Of a DNA stretch of 64,000 nucleotides, positions 1 through 11,902 are shown in pieces. A program made the translations under genes and the position numbers. Position 1 is the stretch's first letter; every line of letters begins with the position of its first letter. The notes beneath the pieces are model-generated. The model searched no databases, was not told the origin of the DNA, and was given only the letters and a program-made list of their open reading frames with translations. The stretch lies in assembly GCA_003254885.1 (NCBI GenBank), contig QANT01000710.1, forward strand, positions 45,879-109,878, given 5' to 3'. This stretch comes from Purshia tridentata. Lineage: Eukaryota; Streptophyta; Magnoliopsida; Rosales; Rosaceae.

Positions 1-120
1 TCTCTTTAATAAGTTTTTCATATGTTCTAGAGACAAGGTGTTTCTTCTAACTAAAATTGATAATCCTCATTGTATTTTATATAAAATTTGCCTAATTCTA
101 TTGACATTGTGCATGAACAG

Positions 121-1869
121 ATTGGAGTGTCCAAGCAACTGTTAGCTGGATACTGTCTGAATTCTTTGGGAGTCAAAATGTATCCATTATTGCTGAAGAA
201 GATGTACAAACGCTCTCAAAGGCTGACTCAGCAAGTTTGCTGGAAGCTGTTGTGAACACAGTGAATGAATGCTTAGCTGGAGCACCCAAGTATGGTCTTA
301 AAAGTCCATCAAAAGCCCTTGACACCTCTCAAATTCTTGAAGCTATCAGCCGATGTAATTCAGTGGGAGGCCCCAAAGGAAGACATTGGGTACTTGATCC
401 TATTGATGGAACATTAGGGTTTGTGCGTGGGGATCAATATGCTGTAGCTCTAGCCTTGGTCGAGGAGGGAAAAGTTGTTATTGGGGTACTAGGGTGCCCT
501 AATTACCCAATGAAAAAGGAATTGCTCAATTATCATTATCAGTACCATGAAACCGTGTCAAAGTCGTCTCCACCTTCTTCTGATATTTGGGAAAGAGGTT
601 GTGTGATGTATGCGAGGAGAGGCAGTGGTGAGGCATGGATGCAGCCTCCAATCCGTGGAGATAAGAAGTTTGAGTGGCCAAATTCTGCAAAACTTGTTCA
701 TGTTTCTTCCATCGATGATCCGGCACTGGCTACTTGTTGTGAACCTGTGGAAAAAGCAAATTCAAACCACTCCTTCACAGCAGGGCTTGCTCACAGTGTG
801 GGGCTCAGGTAAATTTGTTTACTTATATATTTATATACATCCACTTGGATGATTGTTAGACTAAAGAAAGAAACCAGGACTAAACGGAAAAAGGTGAAGA
901 GTGATGGGATGAGAAGACTAAAAATAGAATAATAAAGAGTTTTTAATTAGAAGGAGCACTTGTATTCCAATTTTTTTCTTTACTATTATAAAAGAGGTAT
1001 AATCAAAATTTTGTTTTTCCAGTTTGAAGACATTTCTTTCTAAATACAATGTACTGTTTATTGGTTCATGGTTTATTTGTCTCCAAGGTGAACAAAAAGA
1101 TTGGTATATGGTTTTCAATTATATCCCCTAGAACAAAAGAATTGGTATATGGTTTTTAATCACAAGTATGACATAGGTCGCTGGTCTTACTGTATTTTTT
1201 TTCTTCCCTTTTCATTATCCTATTTCAAAAGTTATTTGAAATAAGATATAGAGGAATAGAAACTGATCATGACAGCAAGTATGGTCCTTGCCCATGTTTT
1301 GGATTTTTTAATAAGTTACCTTGCTTTTCTTTGAGGGAATTTCTTGATGATATGTTTTTATAAGTACAATGAAATGAGATAGATATGTTATCCAAGGCGA
1401 AAATTTTTTTGTCGTTGAGTTTCTTTTTATTTTATTGGTTGGCAACATGATATGAATCTCAAAGCCACATTTCACTTTCCTTTTTACTGGGGTAGGAAGA
1501 TGTTGGACCTTATATGGTTTTACTTGTGTATTAATATGATACTCTCCTTTCATATGAGATGGCAGAAAGCAGCCGTTGCGTGTCTATAGCATGGTGAAAT
1601 ATGCAGCCATAGCTCGGGGAGATGCTGAGATATTCATGAAGTTTGCAAGGGCTGGGTACAAAGAGAAGATATGGGATCATGCTGCTGGTGTTGTCATTGT
1701 AGAAGAGGCTGGAGGTGTGGTAACTGATGCTGGAGGCCGCCCCCTGGACTTTTCAAAGGGACTGTACTTAGAAGGCCTTGACAGGGGCATAGTTGTTTGT
1801 TCTGGGGCAACACTGCATGAGAAAATCATTGATGCCGTGTATGCCAGCTGGGACTCTTCTAATTTATGA
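121..1869 (+). CDS. PAP phosphatase, SAL/HAL2 family, 3' part (5' exons lie outside the window)
   Basis: This is the C-terminal ~330 residues of a 3'(2'),5'-bisphosphate nucleotidase, which removes the 3'-phosphate from PAP (and, in family members, PAPS), a by-product of sulfotransferases and a plastid-to-nucleus stress signal. Two exons are visible: 121-808, after an acceptor ending in acag, and 1566-1869, ending in TGA. They join in frame across an AG|GT...AG intron. Visible family motifs are IIAEED (metal-binding acidic pair), WVLDPIDGTLGF (the DPxDGT lithium-sensitive phosphatase signature), then WDHAAGVVIVEEAGG in exon 2 (second signature). Bases 1-120 are intron, so the start codon and any transit peptide are upstream of the window. 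From memory the sequence is closer to the predicted organellar Arabidopsis PAP phosphatase (At4g05090 type) than to SAL1; that subgroup call is tentative. No frameshift or lost catalytic residue was seen. Confidence 0.93.
809..1565 (+). other. Intron of the PAP phosphatase gene
   Basis: This 757-base GT-AG intron is AT-rich. It holds two imperfect copies of a ~27-base segment around GAACAAAA and TTGGTATATGGTTTT, at about 1090-1116 and 1132-1158. Nothing else was recognised in it. Confidence 0.8.
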
Positions 1870-3191
1870 GGCTTTCTCTACCATACCAATAGACGGTTGT
1901 GGCAGTAAGTTTGCATTTTTGGTGAGGTAAGGTCATCACACTAATTTTGGTTTTACATTGCAACAGAACTTTAACACAGTTTTTGCCACTATTCATTTTT
2001 ATAACTTAACGAGTCAATTGCCTTATGAGTAAGCTAGTTGTCCTATATTACTTGATGTGGTTTGGCATGGGTTGTATTTTCATTTGATCCAGAGGTTTTG
2101 TCCAGTTATACTCTGATAGAGTTACTCTAGTCTGTCTGGATCGTGGATGAAAACGAAAAGGAAGGCAAATAAATTCACTCTTTTTTGTTAGAATCTGTCT
2201 TCCTAGACCTGCCTTACCAAATGTAGCAGGAGGTTTTTTAAAACTCATGAGAAATGAGAACTTCTATTTGTTTATACTAACATCATGGAGGTAGAATCTT
2301 AACAAATTTGGTTCATTCTACATCTCAAATATTTCAACACCCTTTATCAGTTCTCTCAACATGTCAATTTCCTTAATAATTAGTCTCTACTCTCCTGCTT
2401 CCTATTTCACCTATCATTTTGGTCCCAGTTAACTGTTGTTTGACAGGGCTGACTTTCATAAATAGTAATGTGCTGAAACTCAAAAGTGCAATTGCTGGAT
2501 ATTGAAAAGATTTTATTACAATTTGAAAGAAACTGTGTCTAGTGAGAGGCTTTTATTTCTTATAAACATCTGAAAAGGTTCAATATGGTAAACTTTGTTG
2601 CAGGCACACACCCACTGACCTAGTTGCTTATATGTATCCTTTTATTGAGCTTTGTGCAAAGAAATATTTACATCTCTCTAAAATATTTCAGGGCAAGCAA
2701 ATTGCTGAGAAGGATTCCTGACGCCAGTTGCCTGCGTTTATTTAGAATTCCGTAGATATGATAAAGTGTCTGGTAAGATTGACTCCATGGTCTGAGTAAA
2801 CAGTCCAACGCCAAGGTTAAGTTTACAGAAGGAAGTACTTGATTTGGGGAGGTGCTCAACAAATTCAAGAAAAGGGCACATTTGTAGTGCTGCCCAATGT
2901 TTTATCAGTAAACATCTTCAAATGAAAATTTTGAATTTCAAGATATTGCTGGTGCTCACAGATCACTGGAGAGCTGTACCCGGTTGATGGCTTCTAGGGG
3001 AGTGTTATGACAGCATTTAGGTTCACAGTTTTTCCTGAGCTTCATTGTATACCATTTTTTTTAACTACTATCAATTTATCATCATTGTCAGGCCATTTGA
3101 AAATTCCATCTTCGTTGACCAGAACACCACAAAACAAAACCATCCATTCCACAAACACAATTGCTGTGCAATGCTTCCCCAAAATAGTCAT
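1870..3191. other. 3' flank of the PAP phosphatase gene; spacer
   Basis: The first few hundred bases are probably the 3' UTR of the PAP phosphatase gene. The rest is AT-rich spacer leading into the 3' side of the TBP copy on the other strand. A T8 run at about 3055-3062 lies on the side where a minus-strand retrocopy would carry its poly(A), but it is too short to prove a tail. No gene was recognised. Confidence 0.6.
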
Positions 3192-3773
3192 TCATTGTTG
3201 ATTTTTCCTAAATTCTGTAAGAACAGGTTAAATGTTCTCAAAGGCTGTGTATGTCTCATCTCGTCTCTTAGCTCCTGTAATAACAATTTTACCAGACACA
3301 AAGATAAGCAGCACAACGTTTGGTTGCTTCATCCGATAAATCAAGCCGGGGAACAGTTCTGGTTCGTAACTTGAGAAAGTACCATGAAAATATGCCAGTC
3401 CTTCAAGTCTTATGGGGAACTTGACATCACAAGAAGCAACAATGTCCTGGATTTTGAAGTCCTTGAACTTAGCTTGTAAGCCAAGTTTCTGGATGATTCG
3501 AGCGTGCTTGCGCGCTGCCAATTTCGATTCTTGTTCACTCTTAGCTCCTGTACAAACCATCTTACCAGATGCAAATAGCAATGCAGTGGTCTTTGGTTCT
3601 CTTATTCTCATAATCACAGCCGAGAAACGCTTGGGATTGTATTCAGCGTTACGAGCTTGCAACGCAATGGCCTTAAGATCCAATTGGCAATCTAAATTGA
3701 CTGTGGAAACAATGTTCTGAAGAGTAGGGACGATCCCAGAAGCACAATTGGGATTGTGTTCTTCCATCCCCAT
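3192..3773 (-). pseudogene. TATA-binding protein (TBP) retrocopy with premature stop
   Basis: The reading frame encodes an almost complete plant TBP, the saddle-shaped protein that binds TATA boxes for all three RNA polymerases. The N-terminus is short ([13 protein letters not shown]); the core then starts at [16 protein letters not shown]. Both direct repeats are present: the first with [15 protein letters not shown], the second with [12 protein letters not shown]. The frame has no intron, whereas plant TBP genes known to me are split, so this is probably a retrocopy. A TAA at 3228-3230 replaces the usual Tyr after FENI. The next 11 codons still read PVLTEFRKNQQ before TGA at 3192-3194. If translated, the product would be 181 residues and lack the last part of the C-terminal helix. 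The intact frame, conservative changes and an upstream TATA element leave open an expressed truncated retrogene. The break is described as seen and not repaired. Confidence 0.85.
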
Positions 3774-3829
3774 GTGTATTTAAACCAACCCCAAAATTTG
3801 TTCTCATTCTAAAGTGATGCCTGCTTGCA

Positions 3830-3838
3830 TTTATATAG
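3830..3838 (-). promoter_or_regulatory. Candidate TATA box upstream of the TBP copy
   Basis: The minus strand reads CTATATAAATG about 57-65 bases before the ATG at 3773. This would place a transcription start near 3800 with a short leader. A second, weaker TTTAAATAC lies about 10 bases before the ATG. No transcript evidence is available from the sequence. Confidence 0.4.
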
Positions 3839-5979
3839 AGGTGGAAATCCTCCACTAACTAGGAAACCCAGTTGCTCTAGGAAAGAGCATGACAGAATTG
3901 GTATCAAATATCAATATAAGAGCGGTGGGAATGTGCTTTGGATTTGTACTTCACCCGACTCCTTCCCAGCCCATCTACCCTTTTGTTTTTGGAGGATGTA
4001 CCCATTCTCTCTAAGCCCACCCTTATTTTTGTGTAGTTTTGGGTGGCTTTTATTTGCCGAACAAGGGGTCTCACTTAATTTCCAATCTTGCCTTCATTCA
4101 ATCTTCCTTTTCTTTCTTTCTTTCTTTCTTTCTTTTTTCAGAAAAAGCTTTGCTCTTCTACTCTTCTTTTGGTTTCCAGTCCTACTATTAAGAATCCAAA
4201 ATGTGCCCATTCCAAATGACATGGTAGTGATTCAAAGATTCATATCTGGTTCTATTGCATGTCTTTCTATTTACAACATTGGACATCCAATTTGTGATTT
4301 TTGACATTATTCTTTGGTTTGTGTTACTCTTTCTCACCATTAACATCATAAATTTTCTGCATACAATGAATGTATACAACACATTTCTCATACACTACAA
4401 TTAATACACCCGTTAATTTTACGGGTCGTATACGGGTTAAGGTTTTTACAACCCGCAAGATTTTGTTTCGGGTCGTATCAACCCGTTAGCAATAACGGGT
4501 CGTGTCGGGTTTCACCCGAACCCGTTCCACACGACCCGTTTGCCAGGTCTAATTAACATCATAAATTTTCTGCATACAACGAATGTATACAACACATTTC
4601 TCATACACTACAATTTCACTCAAGGCGCAAGACTATTTTGGACATCAACATGCATATGCAATGCTTTGAGATTACATAAAAATACAGCAATAACTTGGCA
4701 CGTGCGTGCTAAATGGAACATTTTGTTGATTAATTTGATCTCAATTACAACTATTAATTAATTACATAAATATAATTCAAAAATTGAAATTATGAAAACC
4801 AAAATAAATAAAAAATAAAAAATATATTTAAACTATAAATTTCAAAGAAAGAAGGAAACAATTCTTTTAGCTGCGGGCCAGCAGCTGCCACTGAAAGTGT
4901 GGGATGCTTCTCTCTGCCAAAATTGACTTCTCCATTCCATATCAACCAACAGGGACACTGGTTGAAATGTGGGCTGGATAGCATATCTTCCATTATTAAT
5001 TTTTATTTTTGTCTCATATATCCAAATAAATATTATTTGTTGACGAATTCGTATAGGACCAAATTAATTGAAAATTTAAATCTGAAATACGAAACCTTGG
5101 ATAAAATTAACAAATTAATTAACATAAGTCAATGTTAGGTATGATCTCATGACAATACATATATGGGTTAGGTAGCTGTAGCTCTTCATAAAAAACCTCA
5201 AGCTCTTAGTTAGAGTTTTTGACCATTGGTTGTGGACAACAATCACACTAACAGCCTAATCATCATCTTTATCTTAATTTTTTGGACATAGTACAATTTG
5301 GACTCTTCCATTGAAAATCATCTAAAGGTTATGCTCAATTGGTGGAAAGACCAAGCAAATAGTTTGTATTTATAATAAGTATGAATCGATGTAAATGGTG
5401 AGATAAGTATAAAATGAATCTTAATTCTTTGAGACTGATGCAATGCACTAACCTCTCACAATAATGAGACCCATTATTAATATTTTTTGGTAGGCTCTAC
5501 ACCATTTTGTGAAAGATTGATGCATTGTGCCGTTTTTACAAAAGTTTTTCATGCAAAGTAAACAAATGATTAATCCAACCATCTTTCCAAAATGGAAAGA
5601 TATTTTAGGTCTACAACCATTTCATGTGGCCTAATTCTTGAGTTTGGTGAACCAAATGTAAGCCATGTGACAAATGTATCAAAAAATTCTAGGGCAAAGG
5701 GAACTCTTTATAAACTTGATTTTGACTTTTGAGAATATATAATTTTATGACCAAAATAACTTGAACAAAATATATGTTTTGGGAAAGCAAATATCGACTT
5801 GTTTGATATTAGACATACAAAGAACATTATTCATTTCTAATTCATTTGATATTAAGCCACAAAATACATATATATATATATATATGTATAACAGCTCTTA
5901 AACTTCCGAACTGGACTAAAGCAACTGAATGGTCTTCGTCCTCAACCTTCCACAAATATAGTCTAAGTGAGTCTAATTA
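3839..5979. other. Spacer between the TBP copy and the DUF26 gene
   Basis: No gene was recognised. The stretch contains a CTTT microsatellite at about 4110-4135, a duplicated 64-base segment (see 4339-4615), and a TA repeat at about 5868-5886 close to the 3' end of the DUF26 gene. Short open frames here show no family resemblance. Confidence 0.6.
4339..4615. repeat. 64-bp direct repeats flanking a CCCGT-rich insert
   Basis: A segment at 4339-4402 recurs at 4552-4615 with one visible mismatch (T/C at 4367). Between them, 4403-4551 is a GC-richer block with repeated ACCCG/CGGGT motifs in both orientations. It ends in GCCAGGTCTAA, which resembles ends of hAT-type non-autonomous elements that start TAGACCTGGC. 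The repeats are far too long for a hAT 8-bp TSD, so the block may be a truncated element caught inside a local duplication. Confidence 0.6.
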
Positions 5980-6714
5980 TCAAATAAAGAGATAACACTC
6001 GAATCTGAGATAACAACTCCCGTAAAAAGCACGCCCACCTTTCATTCCGTTACTATTTTTTTGAAATTCTTTCAATGCTACATTAAGACACTTCTTACAA
6101 TTCACTTCAGAAAGATCTCCAATGCATTGAACTGCACCATAAAGTGTCTTGTGATTCAATCGTAAGCTCCCACGGACATACAACAATGGGCTCTTAGGAG
6201 CTTCTGAACATAAACGGGTTAACAACAAATGAATAGTCTGGTCAAACATTAAGGAATTAGCAATAGATTCCTTATTCGTCGCATAAATCCCATTAGTGGT
6301 GTCAGTTAAATCAAAAAAATTTACACTTGAGTATTTAATAAGGCAGTTTTCATACCAAATTATAGCATTTTGACTGTGAGGGCAGCGCATGTGAAGCTCT
6401 ATACGTGCATGATTGATACAATTTTCACAATGAAAGTGGGAGATTGTACCACAGCATTGCGCTATCCCATATACATCTGTTTGATTTTGTCCTTCGTTAA
6501 TGATTTGGACCTCTTTTGCATATCTGTGATATGAATTCGAAGCTGATATAAATAAGTGTCTGAGTAATGTATTCAAGTTCACCTCATAACTCCCTTTGGT
6601 TGGAAATTTTAGACGACCGAAACATATATGTTCCACAACAAGAGCTCCAAAGATTGCATGCAAAAAATATAAGAGACCCAGAGAGATTAAATATGATTTT
6701 AAAGAAAACTTCAT
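5980..6714 (-). CDS. Cysteine-rich repeat secretory protein (two DUF26/Gnk2 domains)
   Basis: The product is a 244-residue secreted DUF26 protein of the CRRSP type; family members bind mannose (ginkbilobin), act against fungi, or resemble the ectodomains of cysteine-rich receptor kinases. The start MKFSLKSYLISLGLLYFLH (6712-6714) opens a signal peptide and is preferred over an in-frame ATG 19 codons upstream that would bury it. Domain 1 has CCGTISHFHCENC and domain 2 has CIGDLSEVNCKKC, both fitting C-X8-C-X2-C. WYENCLIKYS and GSCYLRFECY supply further expected cysteines. There is no C-terminal membrane segment or kinase, so it is neither a receptor kinase nor a plasmodesmata-located protein. 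It is a single exon with no close copy in the window. The ligand is unknown. Confidence 0.88.
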   Translation of the reverse strand: MKFSLKSYLISLGLLYFLHAIFGALVVEHICFGRLKFPTKGSYEVNLNTLLRHLFISASNSYHRYAKEVQIINEGQNQTDVYGIAQCCGTISHFHCENCINHARIELHMRCPHSQNAIIWYENCLIKYSSVNFFDLTDTTNGIYATNKESIANSLMFDQTIHLLLTRLCSEAPKSPLLYVRGSLRLNHKTLYGAVQCIGDLSEVNCKKCLNVALKEFQKNSNGMKGGRAFYGSCYLRFECYLFI

Positions 6715-6918
6715 GTTCGTTACAATTGAACTTGTATTCAATTTAATTCCTAAGACAAACGCATAAAACAAAATAAAATGAAATTATGGGCATATGTTTT
6801 ATAGACTTAGTAGTACTAATTTTTGTCACAAATCCATGTCTGCTATACATTTCTAAGAAATTAAATATTAAACTCGTCTTTTGATCCCTTTGAATGGAAG
6901 CAACAACATTAAAGCGGT

Positions 6919-7240
6919 AATATATATAACCGGCCACAGTATATTTTTCCAATAGGGAAAAGATTTTGTGCCACACTATGGCACAAGTATTTTGTGCCAT
7001 AATCCTATGTAGCAAAATAAAATATTACACATCATTATTTTATTATTTTTGTGATTATACACATCACCATTTATTTTTAATAAAAATTAATATCATATTT
7101 AGTGAAAGACCATCTTATCCAAGCTAAATTAAATTATCCTAATCAATTTATACTTAATTAAATAATATGCATCATTCTTTTGATTTTGTTTTTGCAATTA
7201 TAGCAATATATATAACCGGCCACAGTATATTTTTCCAATA
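6919..7240. repeat. 36-bp direct repeats bracketing a 250-bp segment
   Basis: The 36-base segment at 6919-6954, centred on AACCGGCCACAGTATA, is repeated exactly at 7205-7240. The intervening 250 bases begin with a small inverted repeat (TGTGCCA...TGGCACA). The repeat is long for a TSD, so a local duplication or a retroposon with an unusually long TSD are both possible. Confidence 0.6.
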
Positions 7241-7411
7241 ATAATGCTTTTTTTTAATGACAAATCATAACGTTCTTAATATTTGAACATTGGCATTAAC
7301 CTATGTGTCATAACTAAAGCCAAATGTTGGATTTATAATTCTATTTTTTTTATAAAAATAAACCAATAAACATGCCAATCACTTTTTTCTTTACTATTGA
7401 TATTGATTTTT

Positions 7412-7499
7412 CTTTTATTACATGGAGGAGGAGGGGAGGGTTTGAACTCGGATATGTAAAGAGAAGTTTTTATCCTCGATCAACTAGACCAACTTCACT
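7412..7499 (-). mobile_element. tRNA-derived SINE-like copy A
   Basis: Read on the minus strand, this carries an A-box-like TGGTCTAGTTG and a B-box-like GAGTTCAAACC about 40 bases further on. It ends in a T/A-rich tail beginning GTAATAAA. The same arrangement and clear homology occur at 30146-30236, which supports a dispersed SINE family rather than a chance match. Target-site duplications were not convincing. Confidence 0.5.
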
Positions 7500-10071
7500 T
7501 ATTAATATTAATATACTACTAAAAAGTTAACTAAGTAAGAAAGTTATAATATTTCTGATTTTTATTTTTTGTCAAAATCCTCTAACTTGACCTATCGCTA
7601 GCCTCTCAACACGTGGTTTTTCGTATTTCGCATACTTAAATTTGTTTTTTTAATCCATTTTCTTAATAGTTCTTCAATTTGTTTATTTATTTATTTTTTA
7701 ACAAATAAGATGTATTTATATTAATACTTCTTACTTATCAAAGGGTGCCTGCAGTTTTTCAAACCTTGTTTGTAAAGCTATTGTTATAAAATTATGTTCT
7801 AATAAGAAAAAAGTTGAAAAAAAAAAACCTCTCGATGAACATGGATGGATGCTTATTTTATGATTTTTTTTGTTCGAGTAAAAATTTTCTACATGACGTT
7901 TTTATTAGTCATAGATAATTTTGAAAGAACAAATGTTTAGCCAAATTGGGAAATTGCTTTTATATATATGCTTCAATATTCACTTGAACACTGTGAATGA
8001 ATATATACTTTCATTTACCCCTGGTAAAGGAATCAAGCTTGGACATACCAAGCTATGTAGCTCTTTGCTTCTGAACCTGTCATATATATAATATCTTTAA
8101 GAAGAAGAAAAGACAGAATCCCTCATCCACCAATAAGAAAAAAAGACAGAATCTCCATCTTGCATACAATGTTTAGTTCTTTTTTATAAAAAATTACAAA
8201 TGTCTAGCTGTCTACCATGCACAGATAACAAAACAAAACAAAATAAAATATCACAGAAGCAATAAAGCAAGATAGATTAGAACTTGGCATAGAAATTAAA
8301 GAAAAATAAAATAAAAGAAAAATGGTGGTGGAAAGACGGCAGAGAGAGGAACCGTGTTCACACTATTACCAATAATTCTGGATTAAGTGTGTAGTTTGAA
8401 GTTTGAACTATTAATTGTATGTAAGTATCCATGTATGGTTCTTAATTCTAACCGAAGATCTAAAGCAAAAATTAATTAATTCCTGATTGACATTATATTA
8501 TACTACATGAATCCTTAACGTGTCAACAGAATTTTATGCTATATAGTGCTTCACGCTTTAGAGTATAATACATAGTATGGTTTTTTTGCCCATTTTGATG
8601 CATACTCATCTAATCTTTATGAATTTTTGAGGGTTGTGTCAACACCACCCCATGCTTAGGGGCGGTGCATCCGGACGGCTTGGGTGTATTGAAATATGAA
8701 CTGGAATTCAATTTTAATTGGTTTTTAGATTTTTTTTATATGTAATATGAGTGGTTTGTCGTAAATTCAAATAAGCTCAAAAGGTCATATACGCTCCTAC
8801 ATCACTTAATATAAATTGTCCACGTAATAGACTTAAAATGATGTCACACTTAAAATTTCATATTTTTAGCTTATTTATCGATTAATTAAACTTTGATTAC
8901 TATATAAACTTGATGTAAAAAACTCAAGTGGAAGCTACATAGGTCCATTAAGAGCTAGCCAAAGTCCAAATATGATGCTTTATCTTAGATTTATTTTAGA
9001 TTATTATTTTTATTTTTATTTTTCGGTCTAAATGTCTAATAGGTTTATTTTATATTAAAATTAGAATTTGGGTACTTTAGTCGGTGGCAATCCAATTGCC
9101 ATCAAATCATGTACGCATTTGGTCCAATTTCGTTAGGGGACTGATCGAGTTCGTGCCTGCCTTGCTTGCATCCTTACGTAGTCGCTTTCTGTCTTTCCCG
9201 CGTTATCCGTCGTGTGGGGGCCCAACTACTTTTTCTCAAAGAGAATTAGATTGGGACCTACTTGGTACTTAATTGCAATGACTTTTTGTGTTTCAAGCTT
9301 CATTAAGAACTGTCTTTGACAAATGACCACAGGAGTGCTGTCATCTTAACAATTGTGTCCTTCAAGTTCAACCATTTCTTTAATTATTTATCTTTTGGGT
9401 TAAAGATTCCTCCATTTTTATATTGGGAAATGCTCCTTCAATTTTAAGGGCTAATAACAAATGAAAATATTGGACCCAAAAAAAAAAAAAGGTGAGAACA
9501 GAAAAAATAGGAGTTGCAAGTAGCTTTACGCATTAAAATTATTGCACTCCTTTTTTCAGAGTGCAATTTATAATCATAAATATGTTATTGGTGGCACTTC
9601 AAAAAGAAGTGCTAGAATATATTAAAAGAGTATGAACTATGAAGAACACCTCCCTTAATTAAAAGAATTGTCTTCTAGTTTTCATAATAATTATGAAGAT
9701 TTAAGCAAGCGATGCAGTAATTGTTTGACATCTTTTTATATTTATAGTTTTAAAGGTTTTGGGTTCAAAACTTTTAACCCCATCTCACTTATTTTCACTT
9801 ATGTCATGTATAATGAATTAATGGGACTATATTTACAATATTTTTGTATATGTTTGTCTCTCCAAGTGCAAGATGTGACTACAAGCTTACATACTATACG
9901 AGGGACAATATATACATTGTTGACTTAATTAAGTTTTTGAAGTTTAATAATGGTTAGAATTTATATAAATTCATTGAAAATATATTTTTTCACTCGTAGA
10001 CTTGTAGTCTAGGGCTTTGCTTGGCATTGGTTTATTTAATGAAGAAACCAATGAAAAATTAATCCCATAAC

Positions 10072-10113
10072 GAAGAGTAGGGGTGTGGCCAAAAAAAAAA
10101 AGAAGGGTAGGGG
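10072..10113 (+). mobile_element. Poly(A) micro-insertion (TGTGGCC-A11) with 12-bp direct repeats
   Basis: GAAGAGTAGGGG (10072-10083) recurs as GAAGGGTAGGGG (10102-10113) with one mismatch. Between them lie only TGTGGCC and a run of A. This has the layout of a target-primed retroposition event: target duplication, a few bases of template, poly(A), target duplication. Confidence 0.5.
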
Positions 10114-11871
10114 ACCCAATTGGCATGGAGAAGCAAATTGAAATTTGAGAAACATGTCACAACACAAGGCATAAGAGATTGGAGAGAGAAAGGTTTAGAC
10201 TTTTTGGCCAGCTATTAATCAAGGGAGCATAAGAGGCAAGGTGGTGGTATTTGTGGTGGTTGTGGGTGTGGGTGGCTGTTGAAGTGAGTTTTGGGTCAAA
10301 ATCTAATTAACAAAGCCTTCAATTACATCAATCTCAACGAGACCTCTTATCATTCTGTACGGTCAAGATCATCCATTCCCATGAATTGCGGATCCTAAAT
10401 AAGTAATAATCAAGCTTTCTTTGCTTTGCCCAACTTTTTTTTTTTTTTTTGCCATTTGAAAAATAGGGAAATAGAGATACAATAAGATGATGAAGAAAAC
10501 GACAAGTAGCATCCAAGCTTTTAACTTTAACGGCTGAAAATTCTTGTACATGCAATAGGATACACACTTTGCTCTTTGCCCCCAACAATTTTTCAATTTC
10601 AATTAGCCTTTGGGCATTGGATTTGGCTTTAACGGTCCAAGGAATACAATGTGTATAAATTCGATTAGATGATCAATCAGTTGCAAGTTGCATAAAAGAA
10701 GCAAGAAAAATTCAATTGCATAAAGTAATATGTTACCATCATAAGCGTGACATAAAGTTTGAATATAAAGTTTGATTATATTGGGTGGGAGCAGAGGTGT
10801 AGTATGGGGTTGGCTAGACCATGCTATAGCCCACCCAAATTTAGCATATTGTAGTGTATTTTAGGTATAGTTTAGAATAAATATGTGCTCTAGCTTCAAG
10901 CCCACTCAATCTAGCAGAAAAAAATCATTTTCCAGCGTTATAGCCAACTTTAAATTTTTGGGTTGGCTCCGTGACTAGGTGAGAGTTAGTAGCTCTTATA
11001 GTAAGAACATGATTACTTCCTCTCCCAAAAATACAAAAACTTTGATCAATTTTTACAATACTATCTTTAGTAAAAACTTTGATCATCGTTCAACGATTAT
11101 ATATACATTATTCTATTAAACAGAAAATATAATATCTAGTATACCATGTCATATTATAATAACTCTAAACTACGTATACTTGGTTATTGTCACACATAAT
11201 AAATGGAAGAAAAGTTTGATTATCATAAAGCATGCATGAGTTGAAATCCAATTCAAATGAGTAAGGTGTGTGTTGTATTTAAGCACACGAATCAGTACCA
11301 ATTCAGATAAGTATAAATACTAACTCAGATATGTAAACTTGCATATAGAAGATTCACAATTATGAAAATATTAACAAAATTTCTATATCTAGAAAAATTA
11401 AGCTGCAAATTAGGAAAATATTGGAATGAAATACATAAAAAAATACAAAATATATAATATCCAATTATTTATACATGAAGAACCAACAAGTGCATTTCGA
11501 GAAGAATGAAAATGGGTATGCTCATCCAATAAGAGAATATAGTTTTATTTTTGGTAAAAAATAGGAGAATTTAATTGTTAAAAATGTCCCCAGTTATAGA
11601 TATCAAAAGTTTCCTGCAATAAGTCGGATTTAGCTGTATTTTTCCTATTATAAAACGTACGTTTATTCTCATACATTTACCAAAAAAGCCGTACGTTTAG
11701 ATTTGTTGGCACTAACCTCACTTAGATTCCATAATCACCAATTAGAACCGCTAAATCAAATCCTACAAAGTCAAGTAACCCGCTAACCCGGTTTCCCGGT
11801 AAACGATTAATTCCATATCTAACTAATACTATTTCTTTCTTTCTTTCCCACCTTTTATTTAGGCCAAATTC

Positions 11872-11902
11872 CTCATTCTCTCTCTCTCTATCTCTCTCTC
11901 TT
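11872..11902 (+). promoter_or_regulatory. CT-rich tract in the methyltransferase promoter/leader
   Basis: A (CT)n tract is followed at once by TTTAAAAAT. Pyrimidine-rich patches and a weak TATA-like stretch near the transcription start are common in plant core promoters. The transcription start is not defined; the position before the leader intron is the only support. Confidence 0.35.

Noticed and set aside
3825-4304. 159-codon plus-strand frame after the TBP copy
   Set aside because: It is Phe/Leu/Ser-rich because of a CTTT microsatellite and T-rich DNA; no family resemblance.
9084-9272. 62-codon frame in the spacer
   Set aside because: It is short, isolated and without splice or domain evidence.
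9476-9491. Poly(A) run after TTGGACCC, resembling the micro-insertions
   Set aside because: No flanking direct repeat could be found, so it was not counted as a scar.
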